From assembly GCA_002347685.1 (NCBI GenBank), contig DDWS01000048.1, positions 5,176 through 69,175 on the forward strand: a stretch of 64,000 bases of DNA, read 5' to 3'. Origin of the DNA: Syntrophaceae bacterium UBA2280 (GTDB taxonomy: Bacteria; Desulfobacterota; Syntrophia; Syntrophales; Smithellaceae). Positions within the stretch are counted from its first letter, which is position 1, and each line of letters begins with the position of its first letter. The notes under the pieces were generated by a model. It was not told the DNA's origin. It searched no databases and was given only the letters and a program-made list of their open reading frames with translations. A program made the position numbers and the translations under genes. This document shows, one piece after another, positions 36,855 through 46,410 of the stretch.

Positions 36855-37172
36855 TCAGCAACTGCAAGAACCGCAACAGCCGCCCTGGGACTGGGGCAAA
36901 CTGGAAGTCAATTTGAAACCCGCGCCTTCGGGTGTCGAAATGAAATCGATATGGATCGGTTTGACCTGTTTCAAAAGTTCTTTTTCAATGACAAACGTCG
37001 TGCCGCCAGCCTGTATCACCTCATCTGCTTCGTTTTGTGTTTCATCTAAAGCCATTCCCAGAGAGGGGCCGGAACATCCCATATTCATAAACACGCGGAT
37101 GGACGCACCTGCCTGCTTATCCTTCATAAAATCCGTGATGACTTCCGAGGCCTTGTCTGTAACTGTCAACAT
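36855..37172 (-). CDS. HesB/IscA-like iron-sulfur protein with Cys-rich end
   Basis: A 105-residue A-type FeS-carrier relative. The fold marks are MLTVTDKASEVITDFMKDK, a central NMGCSGPSLGMALDE with the first conserved Cys, and IDFISTPEGAGFKL. The usual C-terminal CGCGxSF is replaced by a tail CCGSCSC. Known relatives of this group carry selenocysteine at the GCSG position (HesB-like selenoproteins); here it is Cys (TGC/TGT), so this is the Cys form. A possible role is metal or cluster handling for the neighbouring MvhD. Confidence 0.84.
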   Translation of the reverse strand: MLTVTDKASEVITDFMKDKQAGASIRVFMNMGCSGPSLGMALDETQNEADEVIQAGGTTFVIEKELLKQVKPIHIDFISTPEGAGFKLTSSLPQSQGGCCGSCSC

Positions 37173-37331
37173 GCCTGATCCTCCTTATCGGCGACTATGA
37201 TATCCTATTTTTGAAAGGGCCACTTGTTCAATATGTAATTTTATGGAATATGTCAAATAACTAAAGAGAATAAAAAAGAGGGGGTTATTACCTGTGTTAA
37301 TAGCAAGGTGTGAGTCGTCGAGTTGGCGGCC

Positions 37332-37499
37332 TTACTCGTTTAAATGAAAAGAAACGCTGCCGCTGTCAAAAGCTGAGTGGCGCAGCAAATCGAGAGCATC
37401 GAGAATGCTTTGCGTAACCACATCTGCCGCCATAATGGCATCCACAGCCGCCCCTTCCGACTGAATCACGGCAATGCCCAGCGCCGCTTCCCTTATCAA
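37332..37499 (-). pseudogene. C-terminal remnant of a COG4087-type HAD phosphatase
   Basis: Fifty-five codons read REAALGIAVIQSEGAAVDAI and then ADVVTQSILDALDLL, matching the end of soluble P-type-ATPase-like HAD phosphatases. There is no start codon or catalytic DxD domain. A short open frame (MSFAKYRYLVFGIRG...) joins directly upstream at 37500-37577 in another frame, so a deletion fused two unrelated pieces. Confidence 0.6.
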
Positions 37500-37663
37500 T
37501 CAGCCTGTGGGAAAAACCAGGATGTAGGCGGTGCCCCGAATTCCGAAGACCAGATAGCGGTATTTAGCAAAGCTCATATTATGATGCATACGGGAGAATT
37601 TGTTTTTCAAGTTTTTATGAGAAGGCGCTGTGTTCACATCTCCGGAACACCCGGGAATTCGTT

Positions 37664-39667
37664 TCAGCTTTTTTCAATGATTTCTCGCAGCTTCCGGGAG
37701 AGTTCCGCCAGGGTGAAAGGTTTCTGGATAAAGCCTTTGCAGCCTGCGGCCATAATATCTTTTGCCTGGTTGTCCAAACTGTAACCGCTCGCAAGTAGAA
37801 CTTTCAAGGAGGGCTTCTGCTGATGAAGAATATCAAATGTTTCTTTGCCGCTTAAATCCGGCATAATCATATCCAGAATGACCAGGTCAATTTTTTCTCT
37901 GGCGTGTTGAAAAACATTAATGCCCTGTTTGCCGCCTGTGGCGGTCAGGACTTTGTAGCCGAGCTCTTCCAGCATTCTGGACCCAACGTCAATAATCATC
38001 TGTTCATCATCAATGAGCAGGACAGTTTCCCTGCCCTCATGAATTTCGTCATTTTTTATCAGTTCATCTTCCGCCTTTTTGTCCGACGCCGGCAGATAGA
38101 TCATGAAAGAGGTGCCGACGCCTTGTTGACTATCTACATTGACAAACCCGCCGTGGTTTTTCATAATTCCATAAACGGAAGCCAGGCCCATCCCCGTGCC
38201 GTGACCCCGCTCTTTGGTGGAAAAGAACGGCTCAAAAATACGGGATTTGGTGGTTTCGTCCATGCCTATGCCCGTATCCGTTACCGTTAATTTCACAAAC
38301 TTTTGCTGGGTTGCGCCAAAAGCGGCCATATCCGTCTTGCTCAGTTCGGCATTTTCTACCGATATGTAAAGGTCGCCGCCGTCGGGCATGGCCTGCCATG
38401 CGTTCACGAACAGATTAAGAAGCACCTGATCCATCTGGCCGCGGTCCACATCCACGTGCCAAAGGGAGCCGCTTATCTTATGATGGATCGAAATGTCTTT
38501 TTTGGTCCTGCCGAACATTTCCGCGCTTCGAAGAACAAATTTGCCGAGGTCAGTAGAGCGGACTTCATACTTGCCTCCGCGGGCAAAGCCCAGAAGCTGC
38601 CGGGTAAGACTGGATCCCCGGTGCACATAATCTTCCATAACCTTCAACCGGTCATAAAAGGGGTGGGTTGTGTCCAGGTGCAAGAGCATGATGGAAAGAT
38701 TGCCGAGAATGCCCATAAGCAGGTTGTTGAAATCGTGTGCGATACCACCTGCAAGCGTACCGACGGCCTCCAGCTTTTGCGCTCGCAGGAGTTGATCCTC
38801 CAGGGCCTTTTTTTCGGAAATATCTAAAAGGAATCCTCTGAGGCCGACAGGCTTCCCGTCCTTAAAAACGCCTGTGCTGCGAACCAAAGCCGGAAACATT
38901 GTCCCGTCCTTTTTCTTTGCAAGATACTCCCTGAGACCAAGCCGTTCCCCCCGGCTAACTTTCTGGATAATTTCCTGCAATTGTGCATGCTCTTGCGGCG
39001 CCAGAACATCCTGAAGGTACAACCCTTTTTCTATATCAGCCTGCGTAAAACCGAACCGGTCAAAAGATAGTTCATTCACAAAGGTAAATTTCCCGTCCAT
39101 GTCAGCTTCGAAAACCGTTTCCGGCAGAAGTCTGGCCAGATCTCTGAAACGTTCATCGCTTTGCCTGACTGCGGCTTCAGCTTTTTTGAGATCGGTTATA
39201 TCGAAGAGAGAGGCCACACTGTTCCGGGTACCGGGTATCATGGCCACGCTCAGGAAGAAATGCCGGATTTCTCCTGTTTTTGTCGGCCCCCTGAATTCAT
39301 AAGTAGGAGGAACGGATTCGGGGCTGATTCTCCTTATCACGTGCCGCTGCTGCATGATTTCCACATCCTCATCAATGACAAAGCGGGTCCAGGACATGTG
39401 GTTTTCTACTTCTTCTTTGGAATACCCCATCATTTTCTCGAAATTTACATTCACAAACAGGACAGTGGTGTCCTCGGCAAGGATCATGTTGGCTGTTGCC
39501 GTATGCTCAAAGATAGCCCGGTAGTATTCTTCGCTGTTCATCGGGGTCTGTTTTGTTGCTTTGCTTTGTGTCTCGTCACTGGGAATGCCCGTAAATGGCT
39601 GGTGAGGTGCTTGGGAGATCGATTTTGTTTCTGTTTGCGGATCTTTATGGGTCTTCTTATTGCTCAT
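37664..39667 (-). CDS. hybrid PAS sensor histidine kinase with receiver domain
   Basis: A 667-residue sensor. A polar start leads to a first PAS domain (YRAIFEHTATANMILAED), then a second (RFRDLARLLPETVFEADMDG). The HisKA dimerisation domain has the phospho-acceptor in GGIAHDFNNLLMGILGN. The ATPase follows with NLFVNAWQAMPDGG, DTGIGMDETT and GHGTGMGLASVYGI. A C-terminal receiver has VLLIDDEQ, VILDMIMPD and KPFTLAEL. No membrane segment is seen, so it is cytosolic. The N-terminal PAS region senses an unknown signal. The IS4-family insertion lies 144 bp upstream. Confidence 0.92.
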   Translation of the reverse strand: MSNKKTHKDPQTETKSISQAPHQPFTGIPSDETQSKATKQTPMNSEEYYRAIFEHTATANMILAEDTTVLFVNVNFEKMMGYSKEEVENHMSWTRFVIDEDVEIMQQRHVIRRISPESVPPTYEFRGPTKTGEIRHFFLSVAMIPGTRNSVASLFDITDLKKAEAAVRQSDERFRDLARLLPETVFEADMDGKFTFVNELSFDRFGFTQADIEKGLYLQDVLAPQEHAQLQEIIQKVSRGERLGLREYLAKKKDGTMFPALVRSTGVFKDGKPVGLRGFLLDISEKKALEDQLLRAQKLEAVGTLAGGIAHDFNNLLMGILGNLSIMLLHLDTTHPFYDRLKVMEDYVHRGSSLTRQLLGFARGGKYEVRSTDLGKFVLRSAEMFGRTKKDISIHHKISGSLWHVDVDRGQMDQVLLNLFVNAWQAMPDGGDLYISVENAELSKTDMAAFGATQQKFVKLTVTDTGIGMDETTKSRIFEPFFSTKERGHGTGMGLASVYGIMKNHGGFVNVDSQQGVGTSFMIYLPASDKKAEDELIKNDEIHEGRETVLLIDDEQMIIDVGSRMLEELGYKVLTATGGKQGINVFQHAREKIDLVILDMIMPDLSGKETFDILHQQKPSLKVLLASGYSLDNQAKDIMAAGCKGFIQKPFTLAELSRKLREIIEKS

Positions 39668-39811
39668 TTTTTGTTCCCAATGGAGATTAAACCACGGAGA
39701 CTGTGCTGATTACAAACATCTGAAGTCACATATCGAGAATGACATTTTAAATCAAATGCCTTGAACAACTAACCCACGAAAAGGTTTTGCTTCTGATCTT
39801 TAATAAAATAC

Positions 39812-41138
39812 CACTACTGTCCGGAATAGAATTATTTAACACCAAGTAACATAAAGAATTTATTTATTAAAAATGCTAATTACACGAGTTACCGACTTGA
39901 AAATTTATTGCCGATTTGAGCATTCCCCTGTGACTTCACAGGAGGATGTAAATCATGTACACCGGCAAACTCGTTTTCTCTCAAGTCATGGACTTCATGC
40001 CACTGCATACCTTTCGGCGTTGCGTTGCCCGGTATCAAGGCGATTACAGAGTGAAGAAGTTCACCTGCCTCGACCAATACCTTTGCATGGCCTTTGCGCA
40101 AATCACTTATCGCGAAAGTTTGCGCGATATCGAAATCTGCCTGCGTGCACAGGAACAGAAACTTTACCATATGGGCATCCGTGGCAAAGTATCCCGATCA
40201 ACCATTGCAGATGCCAACGAACAGAGGCACTGGCAAATCTATGCCGATCTGGCTTATTCGCTGATCAATACAGCCCGAAAACTATACCGCGACGAATCTT
40301 TCGCTTTCGAGTTGGATCAAACGGCTTACGCGCTCGATGCCACAACGATCGACCTATGCCTGTCCATGTTTCCATGGGCCAACTTCCGAAAGAACAAGGG
40401 AGCCGTCAAGCTGCATACCTTACTGGATTTGCGTTGCAACATCCCAACCTTTATTCATATCTCCAACGGCAAGCTTCACGAAGTCAATACACTCGACATC
40501 GTTCCTTTCGAACCAGGAGCGTTTTATGTCATGGATCGCGGTTATCTGGACTATTCCAGATTGTACAACCTTTCACAGGCCTCAGCCTTCTTCCTGATCC
40601 GTGCAAAAGCCAATCTCCAGTGCCGGAGAATCTACTCGCATCCGGTGGATCGGTCAACCGGTTTGATCTACGATCAAACGATCATGCTCACCGGATTCTA
40701 TCAGAGCAAAGACTATCCCGAAAAACTGCGACGTATAAAATATCACGACGCCGAATCCGATCTTACCATTGTTCTGATGACCAACAATTTCAATTTGCCG
40801 GCGCTCACCGTCACAGAGCTTTATCGTTCACGCTGGCAGGTGGAACTCTTTTTCAAATGGATCAAACAACATCTGCGCATCAAAAGTTTTTACGGCACAT
40901 CAGAGAATGCGGTCAAAACACAAATCTGGATCGCCATCTCCGTTTACGTTATTGTGGCTATTCTGAAAAAACAACTTCGGCTCCCTTACAGTCTCTACAC
41001 TATTTTACAGGTTCTGAGTGTCACGGCTTTCGAAAGAATCCCGCTTTATCAACTATTTACAATGGTAAACTACAAAACGGAAAACCCTATGTCATCTAAC
41101 CAACTAAATTTATTTGACGAAATACCCGGACAGTAGTG
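39812..41138 (+). mobile_element. IS4-family insertion sequence, intact
   Basis: A 1327-bp element. Terminal inverted repeats CACTACTGTCCGG (left, 39812) and CCGGACAGTAGTG (right, ending 41138) match perfectly for 13 bases. The flanking sequence ATAAAATAC occurs at 39803-39811 and 41139-41147 as a target duplication of 9-12 bp, the length range for IS4. One transposase gene fills most of it. It has landed in the space between the hybrid kinase and a pseudogene. Confidence 0.93.
39955..41136 (+). CDS. IS4-family transposase
   Basis: A 393-residue DDE transposase. N-terminal DUF4372-type domain (VDYRVKKFTCLDQYLCMAF without the V; ITYRESLRDIEICLRAQEQ), then the catalytic triad: Asp in YALDATTIDL, Asp in YVMDRGYLDY, and Glu in YRSRWQVELFFKWIKQHL, the IS4 Y-R-E/K-type signature. 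ATG 39955 follows AGGAGG. The stop TAG lies inside the right terminal repeat. No frameshift is visible, so it is probably active. Confidence 0.95.
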   Translation: MYTGKLVFSQVMDFMPLHTFRRCVARYQGDYRVKKFTCLDQYLCMAFAQITYRESLRDIEICLRAQEQKLYHMGIRGKVSRSTIADANEQRHWQIYADLAYSLINTARKLYRDESFAFELDQTAYALDATTIDLCLSMFPWANFRKNKGAVKLHTLLDLRCNIPTFIHISNGKLHEVNTLDIVPFEPGAFYVMDRGYLDYSRLYNLSQASAFFLIRAKANLQCRRIYSHPVDRSTGLIYDQTIMLTGFYQSKDYPEKLRRIKYHDAESDLTIVLMTNNFNLPALTVTELYRSRWQVELFFKWIKQHLRIKSFYGTSENAVKTQIWIAISVYVIVAILKKQLRLPYSLYTILQVLSVTAFERIPLYQLFTMVNYKTENPMSSNQLNLFDEIPGQ

Positions 41139-41191
41139 ATAAAATACCACAAACTCCCAGACAAGTTAAGAAGTTTTATGTAAATAGATAG

Positions 41192-41446
41192 TTATTTAAC
41201 AAGAACATTCAGCGAGGGATGAAGTAGCATGAAAGTAAAATCACAGTCCATGAAGACCGCTTTCGCCTGCTCCAGATGAGACGCGATTTCATCTTCGGGA
41301 TCATCCGATTCTTTATCCCGAACGAAATCCAGCCCGAGTTAGGCGCACATTCCCTTAAATAAAACGCCTGTGGACACCAAAAGCCCATTCAAGCCGTAGC
41401 GGCCGGGAAAGGGATTTTCCGGCCAGAGTTGTGCTGCCGGGACGGT
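41192..41446 (-). pseudogene. broken gene of unknown function with in-frame stop
   Basis: The minus strand reads continuously as NPFPGRYGLNGLLVSTGV, FKGMCA, a TAA stop (41339-41341), then LGLDFVRDKESDD and EQAKAVFMDCDFTFMLLHPS. The protein-like composition on both sides of the single stop shows a decayed gene. I cannot name the family. It lies just beyond the IS element. Confidence 0.55.
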
Positions 41447-41561
41447 CTATATGTGCTATTGGGGTGCGATCAAACATCTTTCTTTGGCCTGCTGTTCCGC
41501 TTTGTGTTTGCCAGTCCCGGAGTTGTCATCACAACAACCTCAATTGTAATGACAATGATGA

Positions 41562-41590
41562 TTGACATCCAACACCTTGTTTCTTATAGT
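41562..41590 (+). promoter_or_regulatory. sigma-70 promoter of the glycogen operon
   Basis: TTGACA at 41562-41567 and TATAGT at 41585-41590 are exactly 17 bases apart, 66 bases before the glucokinase start. An inverted pair TTGTCAT and ATGACAA lies just upstream (about 41523-41555) and may be an operator. Confidence 0.75.
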
Positions 41591-41656
41591 CAAAGCATAA
41601 AGAAGCCCGGTCTTTGCGAATCGATTAAGATCCGGGCATCCGGTGGGGAGGTAGAA

Positions 41657-42619
41657 ATGCAAAACAAAGACCTTGTGCTCGGCATGGATATCGGCGGAAC
41701 AAAAACCGCCTTCGGATTCGTCGATTGCCAGGGAACGATTTACGGCGCACATACCATGACCACCCAATCAGGCCAGTCCGCTCACGATTTCATGGCGAGG
41801 CTTTATGCCAGGATTGAAGAAGCCAGAGAGGCCCTCACTTTTGCGTACCGCTTATGCGGGATAGGTATCGGCGCGCCAAACGCGCATCACGATCGCGGAA
41901 CCATCGAGAAAGCCGTTAATCTGAACTGGGGAGACACGGTCGATTTTGTCGCTTTGGTCAAGGCGTATTACAACCTTCCGATTGCCATCACCAATGACGC
42001 CAACGCCGCAGCCTTAGGAGAGATGCTCTTTGGTCACGCCCGCGGCATGAAGCATTTTATGGTGATTACCCTTGGCACCGGCCTGGGCAGCGGCATCGTC
42101 ACCGATGGCCGATTGCTGTATGGCGCAAGCGGCTTTGCCGGCGAACTGGGACACACCGTTGTTGAGCCGGATGGACGGCTGTGCGGGTGCGGGAAAAGGG
42201 GCTGCCTGGAAGCCTATGTATCCGCCGCAGGGCTTAAGACAACGGCGCTGGAGCTCATGGTCGGGTGTCGCGATCAAACGAAGCTCGGAGACATGCCAAA
42301 TGAGGATATCACAGCGAAACAAATTTTTGATCTGGCGATGAAAGGCGATGCGATTGCCCTGGAAGCCTTCGATCGGACGGCGCGGATCCTGGGCATGAAG
42401 CTGGCCGACGCTGTGGCCCACCTGAGCCCGGAGGCCATCTTTCTTTCGGGTGGATTGTCCGAAGCGGGCGATCTCCTGCGCATACCGGCACAGAAACACA
42501 TGAACCATTTCATGTTTGGTGCGTATCAGGACACGGTGAAACTACGGCCTTCGGGATTGGAAACAGGCGCAAGTGCTGTTATGGGGGCGGCGGCGCTCAT
42601 TTGGAACGATCTTGCCTGA
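41657..42619 (+). CDS. ROK-family glucokinase
   Basis: A 320-residue sugar kinase. ATG 41657 follows GGGGAGG. ATP-binding motif LGMDIGGTKTAFGFVD at the start, catalytic Asp in ITNDANAAALGE, glycine loop TLGTGLGSGIV, and the ROK zinc motif in LCGCGKRGCLEAY. It phosphorylates glucose, here likely glucose released from glycogen and maltodextrin by the genes downstream. First gene of the locus. Confidence 0.92.
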   Translation: MQNKDLVLGMDIGGTKTAFGFVDCQGTIYGAHTMTTQSGQSAHDFMARLYARIEEAREALTFAYRLCGIGIGAPNAHHDRGTIEKAVNLNWGDTVDFVALVKAYYNLPIAITNDANAAALGEMLFGHARGMKHFMVITLGTGLGSGIVTDGRLLYGASGFAGELGHTVVEPDGRLCGCGKRGCLEAYVSAAGLKTTALELMVGCRDQTKLGDMPNEDITAKQIFDLAMKGDAIALEAFDRTARILGMKLADAVAHLSPEAIFLSGGLSEAGDLLRIPAQKHMNHFMFGAYQDTVKLRPSGLETGASAVMGAAALIWNDLA

Positions 42620-42723
42620 TTAAGTGAGTCGGATTAAGAGCGTGGCAAGACTTCAGCAACGCCTGTGGGCCCTGCCGGAAATTCGCATGGTCATGAATGC
42701 CAAACTCGTGTATGGAATGCGTC

Positions 42724-44196
42724 ATGAAAAGAGGAAGCGGCATATTGCTGGGCATATCTGCGCTCCCCGGCCCATTCGGTATCGGAACACTCGGTCAGGG
42801 TGCAAGAGATTTCGTAGACAATCTTCAGCGCGCATCGCAGCGTTACTGGCAGATTCTGCCGACATCGCCTACGGGCTTTGGCGATTCACCCTATCAGGCC
42901 TTCAGCGCCTTTGCGGGGAACCCGTATTTCATCGATTTCGATGATCTGTATGACGAAGGCCTGCTGCCCCGAAATGCGCGGGAAATGTGTGACAGGCTTT
43001 TCGGGAATGATCCGTGCGCGGTGGATTATCACGCGCAATATATCGGCAAGCCGCAGGTGCTGCACCTTGCCTTCGAGCAGTGCGCATCGCGTATGGTCCG
43101 CGAAACAGAGGCATTCAAGCGCAGGCACGCCGACTGGATTTCCGATTATGCCTTGTATATGGCGCTCAAAGGCGACCATGCGATGAAACCTTTTTACGAG
43201 TGGCCCAAAGAGCTTGCCGAAAGAGAGCCCGAGGCGCTTTTGGCCGCTTCGGTGCGCCTGGAAAAGACGATTGACTATCATATCTTTGTTCAATACCTTT
43301 TCTTCCGGCAGTGGGAGACGTTGCGCAAGTACGCAAACGAAAAAGGCGTCAGTCTGATCGGCGATATGCCGATTTACATCGCGCAAGACAGTGCCGATGC
43401 CTGGATGTGCCGGGATATTCTGGATCAACAGGGCCGCGTCGCGGGCTGTCCGCCGGACTACTTTTCGGAAACGGGGCAGCTCTGGGGGAACCCGCTGTAT
43501 GACTGGGAGGCACTTAAAAAAACAGGTTATGCGTGGTGGATTAGCCGTATCGCTCATCAGGCATCCTTGTGTGATTTCCTGCGTATTGATCATTTCCGGG
43601 CATTCGAATCCTACTATGCGATTCCCGCGGACGCAAAGACCGCCGAGGAAGGGCAGTGGATTTGCGGTCCGGGCATTGACTTTTTCCGGCAGGTCAAAGA
43701 TCAACTGGGGAATCTGGCATTCATTGCCGAAGATCTGGGTTTTTTGACGCCGGGCGTGTTTGATCTGCTTCGGGACACGGGTTTTCCGGGCCTCAAGGTG
43801 CTTCATTTTGCTTTCTCTCCCGAAGGCGACAGCATGTATCTGCCGCACCGATATGAGCAAAACTGCGTGGTTTATACCGGGACGCATGACAACGACACGA
43901 CGATGGGCTGGTTTACCGGGCTTAGCGCGGATGAACGCGCTTTTTTGAAGGCCTATCTTGGCGATATAAATGAAGCGCATGTGCACTGGCAGTTGATCCG
44001 GCTGGCCATGGGCTCCGTTGCGGACGTGTGCATCATCCCGATGCAGGACATTCTTGGCCTGCCTTCGTCTGCCCGGATGAACCGGCCGCAGACCGCTCAG
44101 GGAAACTGGCGCTGGCGGCTGTTGCCCGGTCACTTCGATGACGAAACCCTGCGCAAGCTTGCCCACATGACCCGGGTGTTTGGTCGCGCAGGATGA
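42724..44196 (+). CDS. malQ: 4-alpha-glucanotransferase (GH77)
   Basis: A 490-residue amylomaltase. Start motif GILLGISALPGPFGIGTLG, then WQILPTSPTGFGDSPYQAFS; catalytic residues in FLRIDHFRAFESYYAIP (Asp nucleophile), IAEDLGFLTPGV (Glu acid/base) and TGTHDNDTTMGWF (transition-state Asp). It moves maltodextrin segments between chains. The ATG at 42724 has a poor ribosome site; one at 42712 is possible. It lies 104 bp behind glucokinase and is followed by glgB. Confidence 0.95.
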   Translation: MKRGSGILLGISALPGPFGIGTLGQGARDFVDNLQRASQRYWQILPTSPTGFGDSPYQAFSAFAGNPYFIDFDDLYDEGLLPRNAREMCDRLFGNDPCAVDYHAQYIGKPQVLHLAFEQCASRMVRETEAFKRRHADWISDYALYMALKGDHAMKPFYEWPKELAEREPEALLAASVRLEKTIDYHIFVQYLFFRQWETLRKYANEKGVSLIGDMPIYIAQDSADAWMCRDILDQQGRVAGCPPDYFSETGQLWGNPLYDWEALKKTGYAWWISRIAHQASLCDFLRIDHFRAFESYYAIPADAKTAEEGQWICGPGIDFFRQVKDQLGNLAFIAEDLGFLTPGVFDLLRDTGFPGLKVLHFAFSPEGDSMYLPHRYEQNCVVYTGTHDNDTTMGWFTGLSADERAFLKAYLGDINEAHVHWQLIRLAMGSVADVCIIPMQDILGLPSSARMNRPQTAQGNWRWRLLPGHFDDETLRKLAHMTRVFGRAG

Positions 44197-44243
44197 ATCG
44201 GCAAACGCACGCTCTCGACTCTGATTATATAAATAAAGGTTAA

Positions 44244-46169
44244 GTGATTCCACCTATGCAGGATTATCAGCCATACATCCATACAGACGAGATTTACCTG
44301 TTCAACGTCGGAGAGGCCCAGCAGGCCTATGCCACGTTCGGGTGTCATCGGATCGATGAACTGGCCATGCACCGCTTTACCGTGTGGGCGCCTCAGGCCA
44401 AGCAGGTTAGCGTTGTGGGCGATTTCAACGGCTGGGATGCTTCAAAAAACCGGATGGAGAGGCTCGATGCCGGTGTGTGGGTCGCGTTTGTGCCGGGTCT
44501 TCAGGACGGGGACTGTTATAAATATCAGATTCTCGGTTACGATGGCCGCACGGTTCTCAAAGCGGATCCGTTCGCTTTTCATGCCGAGGTGCGGCCGAAA
44601 ACGGCCTCGAAGGTCTGGAGCCTCGACGGCTACACCTGGCGCGATCAGGAATTTCTCCGCAAACGTTCAGAGCAAAACGCACAAAGCCGTCCTATGGCTA
44701 TCTACGAAATGCATATCGGCTCCTGGCGCACGCGCGAAGGGTATCGCTTTGCCAATATGCGCGATGTGGCCTGCGAGCTTTCCGACTATCTGGTGGAGAT
44801 GGGGTTTACGCATGTGGAAATCATGCCGGTGACCGAATTTCCGCTGGACGATTCCTGGGGCTATCAGGTCACCGGCTATTTCGCGATCACCAGCCGCTAC
44901 GGCACGCCGCAGGATTTTATGTATTTTGTGGACACCATGCACGCCAGCGGGATCGGCGTCATCATGGACTGGGTACCCGCCCATTTTCCCAAAGATGAAC
45001 ACGGGCTGGCCAGTTTTGACGGCACGTGCCTCTATGAACATGAAAACCCGCTTCAGGCCAATCACCCGCAATGGGGCACGCTGATTTTCAATTATGACCG
45101 TCCGGAGGTGGTCAGTTTTCTGGTTTCCAGCGCCATGTATTTTTTTGACGTCTTCCACATCGACGGCATCCGGGTTGACGCGGTCACGTCGATGCTCTAC
45201 CTGGATTATGCGCGCAATCCGGGCGAATACGTGTCCAATGCCGATGGCGGAAACATTGATTTTTCCGCGGTGGCTTTTCTGCAAAAACTCAATTCCGTGA
45301 TCCTGACGAGGCATCCCGGCGCGATCACCATTGCAGAAGAATCGACATCATACCCGATGATGACCAAACCGCCCTATGACGGGGGCCTTGGTTTTGTCTT
45401 CAAGTGGAATATGGGGTTTATGCATGACACGCTTAACTACATGTCGATGGATCCTTTTTTCCGGCAAAATCACCATGACAAACTGACGTTTTCCATGCAC
45501 TATGCCTTTACCGAAAACTTTATTCTGCCTTACTCTCACGATGAAGTGGTTCACGGCAAAAAATCTCTGCTGGATAAAATGTTCGGCTCATACGATGAGA
45601 AGTTTTCATCGCTTCGCGCCCTGCTCGGTTTTATGTATGCGCATCCCGGAAAAAAACTGCTGTTTATGGGCAGTGAGTTCGGGCAGTTCATTGAATGGGA
45701 CTATCATAAGCCACTGGACTGGTTTCTGCTTGAGCATGAAAGACACCGTCATATGCAGCAGTATGTGAAGGCGCTCAACGCTTTTTACACCGGATGCCCC
45801 GCCCTGTATCAGATCGAAGACGACTGGAATGGATTTACCTGGCTCAATGTGGATAATGCAAGCCAAAGCGCGCTTTGTTTTTTGCGCCGCAGCCTGAGCC
45901 CCGGTCACGCCTGTGTTTGCGCTTTTAATTTCACGCCGGTTTGGGTGAAACAGTTTGTCATTGGGCTCCCCGGCGCAGGTACGCTGCAACAGATATTCAC
46001 CAGTGACGAGGCTCAGTTTGGCGGATGCGGCAATGCGGCCCCGGCGGCCATTCCCGTGACCGCTTTGGCGTTTGCCGGTCATCCGTACCGCGCGGTCATT
46101 GATTTGCCGCCGCTTTCAGCCGTTTATTTTGATTATAATGAGTCTCCCGACCCGGAGACTGTTTCGTAA
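44244..46169 (+). CDS. glgB: 1,4-alpha-glucan branching enzyme (GH13)
   Basis: A 641-residue branching enzyme. CBM48 near the start (HRFTVWAPQAKQVSVVGDFN), then the barrel: VIMDWVPAHFPKDEHGLASF, nucleophile Asp in GIRVDAVTSMLYLDY, Glu in TIAEESTSYP, and the final Asp in YSHDEVVHGKKSLL, with the beta-rich C-domain. It creates alpha-1,6 branches in glycogen. GTG 44244 with AAAGG before it is used; an ATG at 44256 is also possible. Next is a repeat-bearing gap, then glgA. Confidence 0.96.
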   Translation: MIPPMQDYQPYIHTDEIYLFNVGEAQQAYATFGCHRIDELAMHRFTVWAPQAKQVSVVGDFNGWDASKNRMERLDAGVWVAFVPGLQDGDCYKYQILGYDGRTVLKADPFAFHAEVRPKTASKVWSLDGYTWRDQEFLRKRSEQNAQSRPMAIYEMHIGSWRTREGYRFANMRDVACELSDYLVEMGFTHVEIMPVTEFPLDDSWGYQVTGYFAITSRYGTPQDFMYFVDTMHASGIGVIMDWVPAHFPKDEHGLASFDGTCLYEHENPLQANHPQWGTLIFNYDRPEVVSFLVSSAMYFFDVFHIDGIRVDAVTSMLYLDYARNPGEYVSNADGGNIDFSAVAFLQKLNSVILTRHPGAITIAEESTSYPMMTKPPYDGGLGFVFKWNMGFMHDTLNYMSMDPFFRQNHHDKLTFSMHYAFTENFILPYSHDEVVHGKKSLLDKMFGSYDEKFSSLRALLGFMYAHPGKKLLFMGSEFGQFIEWDYHKPLDWFLLEHERHRHMQQYVKALNAFYTGCPALYQIEDDWNGFTWLNVDNASQSALCFLRRSLSPGHACVCAFNFTPVWVKQFVIGLPGAGTLQQIFTSDEAQFGGCGNAAPAAIPVTALAFAGHPYRAVIDLPPLSAVYFDYNESPDPETVS

Positions 46170-46179
46170 TTACAATTTC

Positions 46180-46257
46180 GTCATTCCGTACAAGCGAAGC
46201 GCGATACGGAATCCAGTATTTCAGTGAGTTATGGATTCCCGCCTGCGCGGGAATGAC
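46180..46257. repeat. 78-bp interspersed palindromic repeat
   Basis: The ends GTCATTCCG and CGGGAATGAC are inverted. Inside, ATTCCGTA/TACGGAAT and TTCCCGC/GCGGGAA form two stem-loops. The sequence TGGATTCCCGCCTGCGCGGG is a common bacterial intergenic repeat type. Confidence 0.7.
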
Positions 46258-46288
46258 AAATTTGATGGTACTTTTTACTTGCGCTTGA

Positions 46289-46410
46289 TGTCCCCCGCTG
46301 GCGGGGGCCAGGGGGTGGAGTTTTTTCATAGCTGTAATATTATGCAGTTACAATTTGGTGGTCCTATTTCCACCTCCGTCACTTCGTGACACCTCCGCTG
46401 GCGGAGGACA
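46289..46410. repeat. MITE-like dispersed repeat, copy 1
   Basis: Left end TGTCCCCCGCTGGCGGGGG with GGGGGTGGA, right end TCCACCTCCG ... GGCGGAGGACA: imperfect terminal inverted repeats around an AT-rich centre of about 50 bp. A second copy of nearly the same length is at 60857-60980. No coding capacity. Confidence 0.8.

Noticed and set aside
36855..37172. Selenocysteine in the HesB-like gene
   Set aside because: The relevant codon is a normal Cys codon and no in-frame TGA or SECIS-like hairpin is present.
42886..44253. 455-codon open frame opposite malQ
   Set aside because: Antisense shadow with no domain or ribosome site.
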